Positions 28,135 to 37,673 of a DNA stretch of 52,145 nt are shown piece by piece. This DNA comes from Leptolyngbyaceae cyanobacterium RM1_1_2 (GTDB lineage: Bacteria; Cyanobacteriota; Cyanobacteriia; Phormidesmidales; Phormidesmidaceae): assembly GCA_012032345.1 (NCBI GenBank), contig JAAUQI010000008.1:60291-112435 (forward strand), read 5' to 3'. Position numbers and translations under genes: made by a program. Under the pieces are notes generated by a model. That model did no database searches. It worked only from the letters and a program-made list of their open reading frames with translations, and had not been told where the DNA came from. Each line of letters begins with the position of its first letter. Position 1 is the first letter of the stretch.

Positions 28135-28713
28135 ATGGCGATCGCAACAGCCACTCAAATCTATACGGCTGAAGACTATCTGGCTTCAGAGGTGCAATCA
28201 GACAGTCGCCATGAATTTCGCCACGGAGAGATTGTTGAGATGACTGGGAGGACACCTGAGCACAATGAGATTACTCGCATGTTTGTCTTTCTGCTGACAG
28301 CCGCATTGCGAAAGCAGGCTTACAGCATTTTTTTCACTGATCAAAGGGTTTGGATTCCAGAGGTCAACCTATACACCTATCCTGATGCAATGATCACACC
28401 AAAACCGCTGGAGCTAAAGCCAGGGCGCAATGATACAGTGGTGAACCCGCTTTTAATTGCTGAAACGCTCTCACAATCAACTCAAAACTATGACCGGGGC
28501 GACAAGTTTGCCGCCTATCGCACGCTGGAGAGTCTTCAGGAATATGTGCTAATTGATCAATATCGGCCCCAGGTAGATCATTATGCCAAGCAGTCGGCAC
28601 ACCAGTGGCTATTGACAACCTATCGCGGGCTAGAGGCCCGTTTTAAGCTGGCGGCGGTTGAGGTAGAGATTGCCCTGGCGGATTTGTACGAAGCGGTTGA
28701 ATTTGAGGATTAG
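28135..28713 (+). CDS. Uma2 family (DUF820) putative nuclease
   Basis: 192 residues. Cyanobacteria carry many paralogues of this PD-(D/E)XK-fold family. Visible: YTAEDYLASE, a conserved R/H-rich segment HEFRHGEIVEMTG, the Asp in YPDAMIT, and the Glu of LLIAETLSQSTQNYDRGDKFAAYR, then a Y-V-L-I-D core. The biological role is not established. A second intact member lies at 35413 and a remnant at 39504. It converges with the phosphoribosyltransferase gene, 7 bp apart. Confidence 0.85.
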   Translation: MAIATATQIYTAEDYLASEVQSDSRHEFRHGEIVEMTGRTPEHNEITRMFVFLLTAALRKQAYSIFFTDQRVWIPEVNLYTYPDAMITPKPLELKPGRNDTVVNPLLIAETLSQSTQNYDRGDKFAAYRTLESLQEYVLIDQYRPQVDHYAKQSAHQWLLTTYRGLEARFKLAAVEVEIALADLYEAVEFED

Positions 28714-28720
28714 GCCAATC

Positions 28721-29260
28721 TCAAGAAGCGGACGCCTCCGCCGTGGCAGTCGCCTGATGGTTCGCCGCAAGCTGGCTTAGCTCCATACGCTCGTACCCTT
28801 CAAAGGGCTGATGAATCCAGGGATTATCCGGTAGGTAATCTATATAGTAGTCAGGCTTGATCACTGAGCAGTCTTTGTACCACAGGACTGCCGTTCGGAC
28901 TTCGTCAATATAGAAACCATATTTGCGATCGAGCCAGACCAGCGATCGCTTCAGGCTCGCCCCCGAGTCAACCAGGTCGTCTACAAGCAGAACATGACTG
29001 CCCAGGTTTGCCGTTGTCATGCTGAGATCTTTGGAGAAGGTAATTGTTCCCTGGGTCTGCTGATGGTGGCCCCCGTAGGAGGCGGTCGAAAGAATGGCCA
29101 GCGGCAGGTCAAACAGGCGGCAAAGGATATCGCCAATCCGTAAACCGCCCTTAGCCAGACAGACAATTTGGTTAAACTGCCACTCTGATTCGTAAATTTG
29201 AATGGCGAGCTGTTCTATTTTTTGGTGATAGTTTGACCAAGTGATGTACAGATCGGACAT
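28721..29260 (-). CDS. Purine phosphoribosyltransferase-like protein
   Basis: 179 residues. The PRPP-binding loop is clear in VLLVDDLVDSGASLKRS (about residue 90), and VCLAKGGLRIGDIL matches the type I PRTase PPi loop. LPDNPWIHQPFEGYE resembles the C-terminus of xanthine/hypoxanthine-guanine phosphoribosyltransferases of archaea and bacteria. It probably salvages a purine base. It is divergent from the sugar transporter gene (135-bp gap). Confidence 0.85.
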   Translation of the reverse strand: MSDLYITWSNYHQKIEQLAIQIYESEWQFNQIVCLAKGGLRIGDILCRLFDLPLAILSTASYGGHHQQTQGTITFSKDLSMTTANLGSHVLLVDDLVDSGASLKRSLVWLDRKYGFYIDEVRTAVLWYKDCSVIKPDYYIDYLPDNPWIHQPFEGYERMELSQLAANHQATATAEASAS

Positions 29261-29395
29261 AGTCTATCAATAATGGTGAAGCGCCAGACAGTAATATTAG
29301 TCCCAATCTTATCTGAAAGCAGCGAATTCGTGTGCAGCGGCTGAAAATAGAGGTTGTCGGGCGATCGCGGGCGCTATTGTTTATCGCTTAAGCTT

Positions 29396-30820
29396 ATGGT
29401 CGATTCTTCAGCAGACAGTACTTTACCCGGCAATCCGGCGACAAAACTTAAGTTTGCCGCCAAGCTAGCCTACGGGGCCGGAGATTTAGGCCCGGCCATG
29501 ACTGCCAACGTGCTAGCCTTTTTTCTGCTGTACTTTTTTACCAATGTAGCGGGGCTGAACCCGACGCTAGCAGGCAGCATCTTGCTGATTGGCAAAGTTT
29601 GGGATGCGCTCAACGATCCGATTGTAGGGGTTTTAAGCGATCGCACCCAGTCGCGCTGGGGGCGGCGCTATCCGTGGATGATGTTTGGCGCGATTCCCTT
29701 TGGCCTGCTGTTTATTGTGCAGTGGCTGGTGCCTTCAGCTAATACCTGGGTGCTATTTGCCTACTATGTCCTGATGGCCATACTCTTTAACACTGCCTAT
29801 ACTGCCGTCAACCTGCCCTACACGGCGCTGACCCCGGAGCTAACCCAAGACTACAACGAGCGCACCAGCCTCAACAGCTTTCGCTTTGCCTTTTCCCTGG
29901 GCGGCAGTATTGTGTCGCTGGTTTTAGCCCAGGTTATCTTTTCTCAGCTAGCAGACAGTCCGGTGGGTCGGTATGTAGCTTTGGCCAGCGTCTGTGCTGT
30001 TTTGTCAGTGTTGTCGCTGTTCTGGTGCGTTTGGGGCACCTGGAACTATAGCTATGCCGGTAGCAGCAGTGAGCAGCTACCGACGGCTGACAGCACTCCC
30101 TTTCCTGAGCAGTTACGCATTGTCTTTCTCAACCGGCCTTTTTTGTACGTCATTGGCATCTACCTGTGCTCTTGGCTGGGCGTACAGGTGACGGCGGCAA
30201 CTATTCCCTACTTTGTCGTCAACTGGATGGGACAGCCAGAGTCTGTTTTTACTCAGGTAGCTCTAGCGGTGCAGGGTACAGCGCTAATTATGCTGTTTGT
30301 TTGGGAGGCGGTCAGCCGCCGGGTAGGTAAAAAGGCCGTTTACTTTATGGGCATGGTGTTCTGGATTGTCGCCCAGGCGGGGCTACTCTTTTTGCAACCC
30401 AGTCAAATTGGCCTCATGTACGGGCTGGCCGTCATGGCCGGGCTAGGAATTTCTGTGGCCTATCTAATTCCCTGGTCGATGATGCCCGACGTGATTGATC
30501 TCGACGAGCTGCAGACTGGTAAGCGGCGAGAAGGTATTTTTTACGGGTTTATGGTGCTGCTGCAAAAAATTGGTCTGGCTATTGGCTTATTTTTGGTGGG
30601 GCGGGCTTTGGACGTTTCAGGCTTTCAGGAAAGCGTGGCCGGACAGCCGCTTCCGGTGCAGCCTGACTCAGCGCTGCTGGCTATTCGCATAGCTATTGGC
30701 CCGTTGCCGACAGTTTGTCTATTAGCTGGCCTAATTCTGGCTTACTTCTATCCGATTACTCAGTCAGTTCATGCTGAGATCTTGCTAAAGCTGGCGGAGC
30801 GACGCCAGCAGCAGGACTAG
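29396..30820 (+). CDS. MFS transporter, GPH family (MelB-like sugar:cation symporter)
   Basis: 474 residues with about 12 membrane segments. GPH signatures: KLAYGAGDLGPAM, KVWDALNDPIVGVLSDRTQSRWGRRYPW (cation/sugar site Asp and loop 2-3 motif), and in the second half GLGISVAYLIPWSMMPDVIDLDE with KRREGIFYGF. Family members import glycosides, xylosides or glucuronides with Na+ or H+. The start is the ATG at 29396; the earlier in-frame start lacks family similarity. Its stop shares the CTAG with the stop of the convergent membrane-protein gene. Confidence 0.9.
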   Translation: MVDSSADSTLPGNPATKLKFAAKLAYGAGDLGPAMTANVLAFFLLYFFTNVAGLNPTLAGSILLIGKVWDALNDPIVGVLSDRTQSRWGRRYPWMMFGAIPFGLLFIVQWLVPSANTWVLFAYYVLMAILFNTAYTAVNLPYTALTPELTQDYNERTSLNSFRFAFSLGGSIVSLVLAQVIFSQLADSPVGRYVALASVCAVLSVLSLFWCVWGTWNYSYAGSSSEQLPTADSTPFPEQLRIVFLNRPFLYVIGIYLCSWLGVQVTAATIPYFVVNWMGQPESVFTQVALAVQGTALIMLFVWEAVSRRVGKKAVYFMGMVFWIVAQAGLLFLQPSQIGLMYGLAVMAGLGISVAYLIPWSMMPDVIDLDELQTGKRREGIFYGFMVLLQKIGLAIGLFLVGRALDVSGFQESVAGQPLPVQPDSALLAIRIAIGPLPTVCLLAGLILAYFYPITQSVHAEILLKLAERRQQQD

Positions 30821-31461
30821 CTGAACCTTTCTGTCTGAGCGCTGGGGTAAACCAGGGAACTCGGCTTGGCCTCAGAACCCACCATAATTTTCATGGCAAA
30901 AATGGTGATGACGGTGGCAATGAAAATACCAAACGAGGTGATAATGCCAGCTTTAGCGACAGGAATGCTCTTGCGAACGGCCAAAATCGTCAGCGCAAAA
31001 ACAGCCGCAATAAACAGCTGTGAAACCAGCACCATGCCCGGAAACGCAATGCCTATGAGAATTAAAATCAAGCAGAAGGAAACCGTCAGCAGCGTAATTT
31101 GCAGGCGTTGCCAGTAAATGCTGCTAGCTTTAGCTGAAGAGTACTCCAATGGCAGACAGCGTTGATGGCTGAACAAGCAAAGCAGATCTTGCAGAGTGAA
31201 AATTAAAGCGCTTGCTAAAACAGAAAAAGCTGATACCCACTGAATTGTTTTAACTGAGAGGTCGCTGCCGATACCCAAGTCCGAAGCCAGCCCAATCGCG
31301 CTGCTGATGCCATAGGCGATCGCTGCAGCAGCAAAAATCCAAACGATATCGATCAGCAGACTGGCGACAATATGACCGCTGCGAGGAGTTTGACTCTGGC
31401 GCAAATCAGCAGAGCGATTAACGCTCAGCGTCTGAGAAGTAGAGAGCTTTGGGAATGCCAT
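30817..31461 (-). CDS. Multi-pass membrane protein of unknown function
   Basis: 214 residues: a polar N-terminal 30 residues, then about five or six hydrophobic segments (IVASLLIDIVWIFAAAAIAYG, SAFSVLASALIFTL, LLTVSFCLILILIGIAF, VSQLFIAAVFALTILAV, SFGIFIATVITIFAM). No family is recognised. It is convergent with the MFS gene, with overlapping stops. Confidence 0.6.
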   Translation of the reverse strand: MAFPKLSTSQTLSVNRSADLRQSQTPRSGHIVASLLIDIVWIFAAAAIAYGISSAIGLASDLGIGSDLSVKTIQWVSAFSVLASALIFTLQDLLCLFSHQRCLPLEYSSAKASSIYWQRLQITLLTVSFCLILILIGIAFPGMVLVSQLFIAAVFALTILAVRKSIPVAKAGIITSFGIFIATVITIFAMKIMVGSEAKPSSLVYPSAQTERFS

Positions 31462-31820
31462 AAAACACTTGCCTACTGACGGAGAATCAAGAACTTTCTG
31501 TAAACTTTCGGTGATACCTTTATTAAGGTTATGAAAAGCTAACTCAGTCTAACAAGCAGGTTCATCGAAAGTTCACAAAATAGCCGCAGCTTCCTAATTT
31601 AAGCTGCAATCTTGTAGCTTAAAACAGCGTGAATTTACGTAGAGAGCCAGCGCTAGCAGCGATCGCCCTGCCAGAGACACTCCCTTTCGGTGCCCGTACT
31701 TGTATTCATTGAGGTTGGTTCAAAAATCAACGGCAAGATCCCTCGCAATAGGGTAGTTTTCGGTTAATTCAGGCATATAAACTGTCTACTCGATAGGCGC
31801 ATTTAAGGAGTAAGCACCTC
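31462..31820. other. Upstream region of speA
   Basis: 359 bp with no gene seen. It holds the divergent promoters of the membrane protein and speA. A CATATAAACT sequence about 40 bp before speA could be a -10 region, and AAGGAG at 31805-31810 is a good ribosome binding site. Confidence 0.45.
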
Positions 31821-33791
31821 ATGGAAGTTGAACAACGGGTAGAACTGCTGCGAGAAAAATATCAGGCTTCTAGCGACCGACTAGCTGCTCCCCCATCCCT
31901 TAAATCAGCCTGGAGTTTAGAAGACAGCGAAGAACTCTACCGCATTCAAGGCTGGGGAGATCCTTATTTTTCAATTAACTCGATCGGACACATTACTGTC
32001 TCTCCTAAAGGCGATCGCGGTGGTTCACTCGATTTGTTTGAACTGGTTGAAGCCCTGAAGCAGCGCAATTTGGGCTTGCCGATTCTGATTCGCTTTTCAG
32101 ACATTTTAGAAGATCGTCTAGAACGGCTCAATGCCTGTTTTGCCAAAGCCATTGTGCGCTACCGCTACAGCGGAGAATATCGCGGCGTGTTCCCGGTAAA
32201 GTGCAACCAGCAGCGCCATCTAGTAGAAGCTCTGGTGCGCTTTGGCAAGCCGCACCGCTTTGGCCTAGAGGCAGGCTCAAAACCAGAGCTGATGATTGCG
32301 CTAGCCACCCTAGATACCCCTGGCGCACTGCTGATTTGTAACGGCTACAAAGACCGGGAGTATGTTGAAACCGCTATGCTCAGCCAGCGGCTAGGGCAAA
32401 TGCCGATTATCGTCCTAGAGCAGCTCAAAGAAGTTGAGCTGGTGATTGCCGCCAGTCAGCGGCTCAACATCAGACCCTTACTGGGCGTCCGGGCTAAGCT
32501 CAACACCAAAGGCATGGGGCGCTGGGGTGATTCTGCAGGCGATCGCGCCAAGTTTGGTCTGACGGTGCTAGAAATTCTAACCACGGTTGAGCGCCTCAAA
32601 GCCGCTGACATGCTGGACTGTTTGCAGCTATTGCATTTCCATATCGGCTCTCAAATCTCAGCTATCAGCACGCTCAAAAATGCGCTGCGGGAAGCGGCTC
32701 AGATTTACGTAGAGCTAGCCAAACTCGGTGCGCCCATGGGCTACCTGGATGTGGGGGGCGGATTAGGCGTAGACTATGACGGCTCCAAAACAAACTTTCA
32801 CGCCTCTAAAAACTACAGTACTCAAAACTACGCCAACGACGTCGTCGCCGAGATTAAAGAAGCTTGTGAAGCCAGCGGCGTTACTCTACCAACGCTAGTG
32901 AGCGAGAGCGGACGGGCGATCGCCTCCCATCAGTCGGTGCTGGTTTTTGACGTTCTCAGCACCAGCGACGTTCCCAGCGGCGTCCCCGACCCTGTTAGCG
33001 AAGACGATCACCTGATCGTTCGCAACCTCTATGAAACCTACACCTCTATCAGCTCCCGCAACTACCAGGAGGCTTACCACGACGCGGTGCAGTTCAAAGA
33101 AGAGGCCACCAGCCTGTTCAGCTTTGGCTATCTGGGGCTGCGAGAACGGGCTAGGGCAGAGCGCCTGTTTTGGGCCTGCTGTGAGCGCATCTTAGGAATC
33201 GTGCGCCAGGAAGACTACGTGCCTGATGACCTCGAAGATCTCGAAAAGATTATGGCCTCTATCTACTACATCAACCTGTCAGTCTTTCAGTCAGCCCCCG
33301 ATAGCTGGGCCATCGATCAGCTTTTTCCCATTTTGCCCATCCACCGCCTCAACGAAGAACCCACCTGTCGCGGTACGCTAGCTGACCTCACCTGCGACAG
33401 CGATGGCAAAATTGAGCAGTTCATCGACCTGCGCGATGTCAAGTCTGTGCTAGAGCTGCACCCGCTGCGTCCCGATGAGCCTTACTACCTCGGTATGTTC
33501 CTGAGCGGAGCCTATCAGGAAATTATGGGCAATCTGCACAATCTCTTTGGCGATACCAACGCCGTCCATATTCATCTCACCCCCAAAGGCTACCAGGTTG
33601 AGCATGTAGTCAAAGGAGACACTATGAATGAGGTGCTAGGCTATGTGCAATACGACACAGAAGACCTAATTGAGCAGCTGCGGCGGCGCTCAGAGAGAGC
33701 TTTGCAAGATCGAACCATTACGCTAGAGGAGTCGCAAATGCTGCTGCAAAACTACGAGCGCAGCCTCAGCCGCTATACCTATCTAACTTAA
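31821..33791 (+). CDS. speA: Biosynthetic arginine decarboxylase
   Basis: 656 residues, normal length. It decarboxylates arginine to agmatine (polyamine synthesis) with PLP. Visible: IQGWGDPYFSINSIGHI, the PLP-lysine region FPVKCNQQRHLVEAL (about residue 128), LHFHIGSQ, a glycine-rich PLP phosphate-binding segment YLDVGGGLGVDYDG, and SESGRAIASH. AAGGAG lies 10 bases before the ATG. It is followed 17 bp later by cobA-hemD on the same strand, so they may be cotranscribed. Confidence 0.97.
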   Translation: MEVEQRVELLREKYQASSDRLAAPPSLKSAWSLEDSEELYRIQGWGDPYFSINSIGHITVSPKGDRGGSLDLFELVEALKQRNLGLPILIRFSDILEDRLERLNACFAKAIVRYRYSGEYRGVFPVKCNQQRHLVEALVRFGKPHRFGLEAGSKPELMIALATLDTPGALLICNGYKDREYVETAMLSQRLGQMPIIVLEQLKEVELVIAASQRLNIRPLLGVRAKLNTKGMGRWGDSAGDRAKFGLTVLEILTTVERLKAADMLDCLQLLHFHIGSQISAISTLKNALREAAQIYVELAKLGAPMGYLDVGGGLGVDYDGSKTNFHASKNYSTQNYANDVVAEIKEACEASGVTLPTLVSESGRAIASHQSVLVFDVLSTSDVPSGVPDPVSEDDHLIVRNLYETYTSISSRNYQEAYHDAVQFKEEATSLFSFGYLGLRERARAERLFWACCERILGIVRQEDYVPDDLEDLEKIMASIYYINLSVFQSAPDSWAIDQLFPILPIHRLNEEPTCRGTLADLTCDSDGKIEQFIDLRDVKSVLELHPLRPDEPYYLGMFLSGAYQEIMGNLHNLFGDTNAVHIHLTPKGYQVEHVVKGDTMNEVLGYVQYDTEDLIEQLRRRSERALQDRTITLEESQMLLQNYERSLSRYTYLT

Positions 33792-33808
33792 GACTGCTGT
33801 ATCATCAG

Positions 33809-35350
33809 TTGAAAACAAAAACACCCATCTCAGTGAGCGGTAAAGTCTACTTAGTCGGGGCTGGCCCCGGTCGGCTGGCCTATCTGACCGTGCAGGGGCA
33901 TCAGCTTTTGCAGCAGGCTGAGGTGCTGGTTCACGATGCCCTAGTGAGTGATGAGCTGCGATCGCTGATTTTGCCCACCTGTCAGCAGTTCGACGTGGGC
34001 AAGCGCGGCGGTGGCCCCAGCACTCCTCAGGCAGAGATTAACCAGCTTTTGGTGCAGCAGTGTCAGCAGGGCAAACAGGTCGTGCGGCTCAAGAGTGGCG
34101 ACCCCTTCATTTTTGGCCGCACCCAGGCAGAAATTCAGGCGCTCAAAGCAGCCGATTGTGCTTTTGAAGTGGTTCCTGGGGTTTCGTCAGCCCTAGCCGC
34201 ACCGCTGCTGGCCGGGATTCCCCTCACCGATCCGGTTTTGAGCCACAGCTTTACGGTGCTGACCGGGCACGATTTGGACTTGCTGAACTGGGAGCTGCTA
34301 GCGGGTCTGGAGACTCTGGTGTTTCTGATGGGAGCGCGATCGCTGGCCGAAATTACTCGGCGGCTGGTATCCCACGGGATGCGCTCTGAAACTCCCGTTG
34401 CTCTAATTCGCTGGGCCAGCCAGCCGCAGCAGCAGATCTGGCAGGGCACTTTGCTCAACATTGTGCAGCTTACCAGGGCCGAAAAGATCTCTCCTAGCGT
34501 GATTGTCGTTGGCGAAGTTGTGAGGCTGCGGCAGTTTTTGCAAACGGAGACGCCGGTAGCTACCCGCAATTTTCCTTTGGCTGGCAAAACCGTCTTGGTT
34601 ACCCGCTCCTCAGCCCAGTCGAGCCAGTTTGGCGACCTGCTGATAGCCCAAGGGGCCAGCCTTATCGAGATGCCAGCGCTAGAAATTCGCCCCCCGTCTA
34701 GCTGGGTGGCTCTGGATCAGGCGATCGCTGAGCTAAAAAACTTCCACTGGCTAGTCCTTACCTCGGCCAACGCCGTCAGCTACTTTTTTGAGCGTCTGCA
34801 CCACTGCGGCCAAGATGCGCGATCGCTGGCAGGCTTAAAAATTGCCGTTGTCGGCAAAAAAACCGCCGCCGTCCTCAAGCAGCACGGCCTGCGCCCAGAT
34901 TTCATTCCGCCTCACTACGTAGCCGATGCTCTGGTTGAAACCTTTTCTGAGCCTGCCTCTGGGCTGCGGCTGCTGTTTCCCAGGGTTGAGAGCGGCGGGC
35001 GCGAGGTTTTGGTTAAAGATTTTACAGCTCAAGGGGCCGAGGTGATAGAAGTCGCGGCCTACGAGTCAGGCTGCCCCGCCGCCGCTGACCCAGCGGTGGT
35101 AACAGCTCTAGAGCAGCGTCAAATTGACATTATCACCTTTGCCAGCTCCAAAACGGTTGATCATACCTGTCAGCTCCTAGAGCAGGCTTTAGGCGATCGC
35201 TGGCAGCGTTTTCTTGACGGCCTCTGCATTGCATCCATTGGCCCCCAAACTTCTCAAGCCTGCTACGACCGCATTGGTCGAGTTGACGCTGAAGCGACAG
35301 AATACACTCTAGAAGGCTTAACCCAGGCAGTAGCGCAGTGGGCTAGCTGA
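33809..35350 (+). CDS. Uroporphyrinogen-III C-methyltransferase / uroporphyrinogen-III synthase fusion
   Basis: 513 residues, two enzymes in one chain. Residues ~10-245 are a SAM-dependent methyltransferase (SUMT): VYLVGAGPGRLAYLT, the VVRLKSGDPFIFGR motif, and EVVPGVSSALAAP. Residues ~255-510 are a HemD-type synthase: KTVLVTRSSAQSSQF, LVLTSANAVSYFFERL, ITFASSKTVDHTCQLL. Together they close the tetrapyrrole ring and route uro'gen III to siroheme/cobalamin. The start could be TTG at 33809 or GTG at 33833; I cannot decide. It is 17 bp behind speA. Confidence 0.9.
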   Translation: MKTKTPISVSGKVYLVGAGPGRLAYLTVQGHQLLQQAEVLVHDALVSDELRSLILPTCQQFDVGKRGGGPSTPQAEINQLLVQQCQQGKQVVRLKSGDPFIFGRTQAEIQALKAADCAFEVVPGVSSALAAPLLAGIPLTDPVLSHSFTVLTGHDLDLLNWELLAGLETLVFLMGARSLAEITRRLVSHGMRSETPVALIRWASQPQQQIWQGTLLNIVQLTRAEKISPSVIVVGEVVRLRQFLQTETPVATRNFPLAGKTVLVTRSSAQSSQFGDLLIAQGASLIEMPALEIRPPSSWVALDQAIAELKNFHWLVLTSANAVSYFFERLHHCGQDARSLAGLKIAVVGKKTAAVLKQHGLRPDFIPPHYVADALVETFSEPASGLRLLFPRVESGGREVLVKDFTAQGAEVIEVAAYESGCPAAADPAVVTALEQRQIDIITFASSKTVDHTCQLLEQALGDRWQRFLDGLCIASIGPQTSQACYDRIGRVDAEATEYTLEGLTQAVAQWAS

Positions 35351-35412
35351 GGCGATCGCTGAGCGCCAGCGATATACTTTAGGCAGTATCGGGCATCTCT
35401 AACAGGGAGTCT

Positions 35413-35964
35413 ATGGCTAGAACCCTAACCCAGTGGACAATTGCAGACTATCACCGCATGATTGCAGCAGGGCTTTTGGCAGAGCGTCAGGTAGAGCTGC
35501 TAGAGGGCAATATTATTGACATGGCACCCGAATTACCCATTCATCGCGCTGCTTATCGCCGCAGCGTTCGGCACTTAGATCTGCTGCTGGGCGATCGTGC
35601 CGTTGTTTTTGCGACTGCACCAATTACGCTCCCCAACCGCAGTGAACCGCAGCCGGATATCTGCATTGTCCGACCGCCAGAGTCTCGCTACGACCAGCGA
35701 CATCCAGAACCTGCTGATATTTTTTGGCTGATTGAGGTGTCCAACTCAACAGCGGTCTATGACCTGGGTGAAAAAGCTAACCTCTATGCCCGCGCTCAGA
35801 TTTTGGAATACTGGGTCATTGATCTGCCCAAATGCAAGCTGTGGGTACACCGCCAGCCCGGTTTAGAGCGCTATCAGGACGTGAAATCTTTCAACGCGGG
35901 TGAACTCTCGCCGCTGGCATTCCCTCAGGTTAAGGTTGAGGTTGAGCATCTGCTGAAGTCATAG
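35413..35964 (+). CDS. Uma2 family (DUF820) putative nuclease
   Basis: 183 residues. N-terminus QWTIADYHRMIAAGLLAERQVELLEGNIIDMAPE, core acidic residues in EPQPDICIVRPPESRYDQRHPEPADIFWLIEVSNST, then KANLYARAQILEYWVIDL. This fits the PD-(D/E)XK-like Uma2 family better than the copy at 28135. Its last 35 bp overlap the 3' end of the convergent flavoprotein gene. The role of this family is not established. Confidence 0.88.
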   Translation: MARTLTQWTIADYHRMIAAGLLAERQVELLEGNIIDMAPELPIHRAAYRRSVRHLDLLLGDRAVVFATAPITLPNRSEPQPDICIVRPPESRYDQRHPEPADIFWLIEVSNSTAVYDLGEKANLYARAQILEYWVIDLPKCKLWVHRQPGLERYQDVKSFNAGELSPLAFPQVKVEVEHLLKS

Positions 35965-37213
35965 GCTGGTTCTGCTCAGGCCGGGGCTGGGCCATAGCCT
36001 GCCCCGCCAGCCAGCCCGTTGTCCAGGCGCTCTGGAAGTTAAAGCCTCCGGTGACACCGTCAATATTCAAAATTTCCCCGGCAAAATACAGCCCCGGACA
36101 CAGGCGACTCTCCATCGTCTTGAAATTAACTTCTTTAAGCTGCACGCCGCCGCAGGTAACAAATTCATCTTTGAATACGCCTTTGCCGCTGATAGCGTAG
36201 CGGCTCTGGGTGAGTTCCTGAGTTAGCTTGCTGATGGCCTTTTTAGAAAAGCCAGACCAGGTAACTTCTGAACCAATATCGGCTCTCTGCACCAGGTACT
36301 GCCACAGGCGGCGCGGCAGTGAAAACGGGTCGTGACTAGCGATCGCCCGTCTTGGCACCTCAGTCTTAGCGGTGGCTAGCTGCTGCTGTATCTGCTCTGG
36401 CTTGAGCTGGGGTAGCCAGTTAATCTGTAGCGTCGCCTGATAATGAGCCTCATGCAAGGCCCGCGCTCCCCAGGCCGACAGCTTCAAGACGGCAGGGCCG
36501 CTGACGCCCCAGTGGGTAATCAGCAGTGGCCCGGTCTGGGTCAGGGGTTTTGTACCAGGGGCTGTCAGCTTGAGAGCCACCGGTGCCACCGCAATGCCAG
36601 CTAGCGATCGCAGGTGAGTATCAGCAATATTAAACGTAAATAGCGATGGCACCGGCGGCTCAACCCTGTGTCCTAGGGCTTGGGCTAGGCGAATGCCCTG
36701 GAGACTGCTGCCCGTAGCAATCAGTAAGCGATCGCAGCTAAAGGGCCTTTCCGGTTTCAGCACCAGCTCAAATTGCTGATGGCGCTGCTCAACCCCTGCG
36801 ACTGCCGTTTTTGTTTTTAGCTCTACGCCAGCGGCTTCGGCAGCCTGCCACAGGCACTCTACGATTGTTTCTGAGTCATCCGTCACCGGAAACATGCGCC
36901 CGTCTGCCTCCGTTTTTAACGCCACGCCCTGCTGGGCAAACCAGGCTATGGTGTCTTTGGGCTGAAACCGACTGAAAGCCCCGCGCAGGGCCTTGCCTCC
37001 TCGGGGGTAATGCTGCACCAGCAGGGCCGGGTCAAAGCAGTGATGGGTGACATTGCAGCGCCCGCCTCCAGAGATGCGGACTTTTGCCAGGGGCGATCGC
37101 CCCCCTTCAAACAGCACGACTCGCGCCTGCGGGTTGGCCCTGGCACAGGCGATCGCCCCAAAGAAGCCAGCCGCTCCGCCGCCAATCACCGCAATGTTGA
37201 GGTATTCACCCAT
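35930..37213 (-). CDS. NAD(P)/FAD-dependent flavoprotein, HI0933/BaiN family
   Basis: 427 residues. The FAD-binding motif NIAVIGGGAAGFFGAIACA lies at the N-terminus, with the family-specific KVRISGGGRCNVTH (about residue 45) and the C-terminal FAD site CPGLYFAGEILNIDGVTGGFNFQSAW, both diagnostic of HI0933/BaiN-like aminoacetone/bile-acid reductase homologues. The physiological substrate is unknown. It is convergent with, and overlaps, the Uma2 gene. Confidence 0.9.
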   Translation of the reverse strand: MGEYLNIAVIGGGAAGFFGAIACARANPQARVVLFEGGRSPLAKVRISGGGRCNVTHHCFDPALLVQHYPRGGKALRGAFSRFQPKDTIAWFAQQGVALKTEADGRMFPVTDDSETIVECLWQAAEAAGVELKTKTAVAGVEQRHQQFELVLKPERPFSCDRLLIATGSSLQGIRLAQALGHRVEPPVPSLFTFNIADTHLRSLAGIAVAPVALKLTAPGTKPLTQTGPLLITHWGVSGPAVLKLSAWGARALHEAHYQATLQINWLPQLKPEQIQQQLATAKTEVPRRAIASHDPFSLPRRLWQYLVQRADIGSEVTWSGFSKKAISKLTQELTQSRYAISGKGVFKDEFVTCGGVQLKEVNFKTMESRLCPGLYFAGEILNIDGVTGGFNFQSAWTTGWLAGQAMAQPRPEQNQPMTSADAQPQP

Positions 37214-37412
37214 CTCTCAGATTTATTTTTATTACTGGTATATTAATAAGTATGAAGTACTGGAGCTAGCTAATTTTGACAGCTTTTCAGTCTTCGTAGT
37301 GATGATTGTCATGCTTGGATATCCCCGTCTGAGCCTACTGAGGGATATCTGGGCATTTTCTGGGAAATTTTTTATCTTTACACCTCTGAACGATATAAGT
37401 TAGGAAACACGC

Positions 37413-37547
37413 ATGGCTGACAAAGAACAGATCAAACGCCACATCTCAATGACATCCGGTATTAACTTCAAAATTACGCCGCCTGCTAAAGGCGACGATG
37501 TCCGCAAGGCTCGGATTATGGAGCATGTCAAAAAAAGCAAAGGGTAG
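37413..37547 (+). CDS. Small basic protein (44 aa) of unknown function
   Basis: An ATG-started frame of 44 residues (MADKEQIKRHISMTSGINFK...), rich in Lys and Arg, ending VKKSKG. AGGAAAC lies a few bases before the ATG, and a strong terminator follows about 40 bp after the stop. The promoter-gene-terminator spacing makes it a credible independent small gene. No family is recognised. Confidence 0.6.
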   Translation: MADKEQIKRHISMTSGINFKITPPAKGDDVRKARIMEHVKKSKG

Positions 37548-37584
37548 TTTCAAATTCAGGGCTGCTTAGGGCTTCACCTGGATG

Positions 37585-37626
37585 TTCCCCTGTTTGCGAC
37601 TAGATCAGCAGACAGGGGAATTTTTT
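37585..37626 (+). terminator. Intrinsic terminator
   Basis: Perfect 9-bp arms TTCCCCTGT and ACAGGGGAA around an 18-nt loop, then six Ts. It ends the 44-residue gene's transcript and insulates the alanine dehydrogenase gene, which starts 48 bp later. Confidence 0.88.
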
Positions 37627-37673
37627 GGCAACTTCAATGCTTAAGCTAGATCAAGAGAATTAGGAGAATTTTT

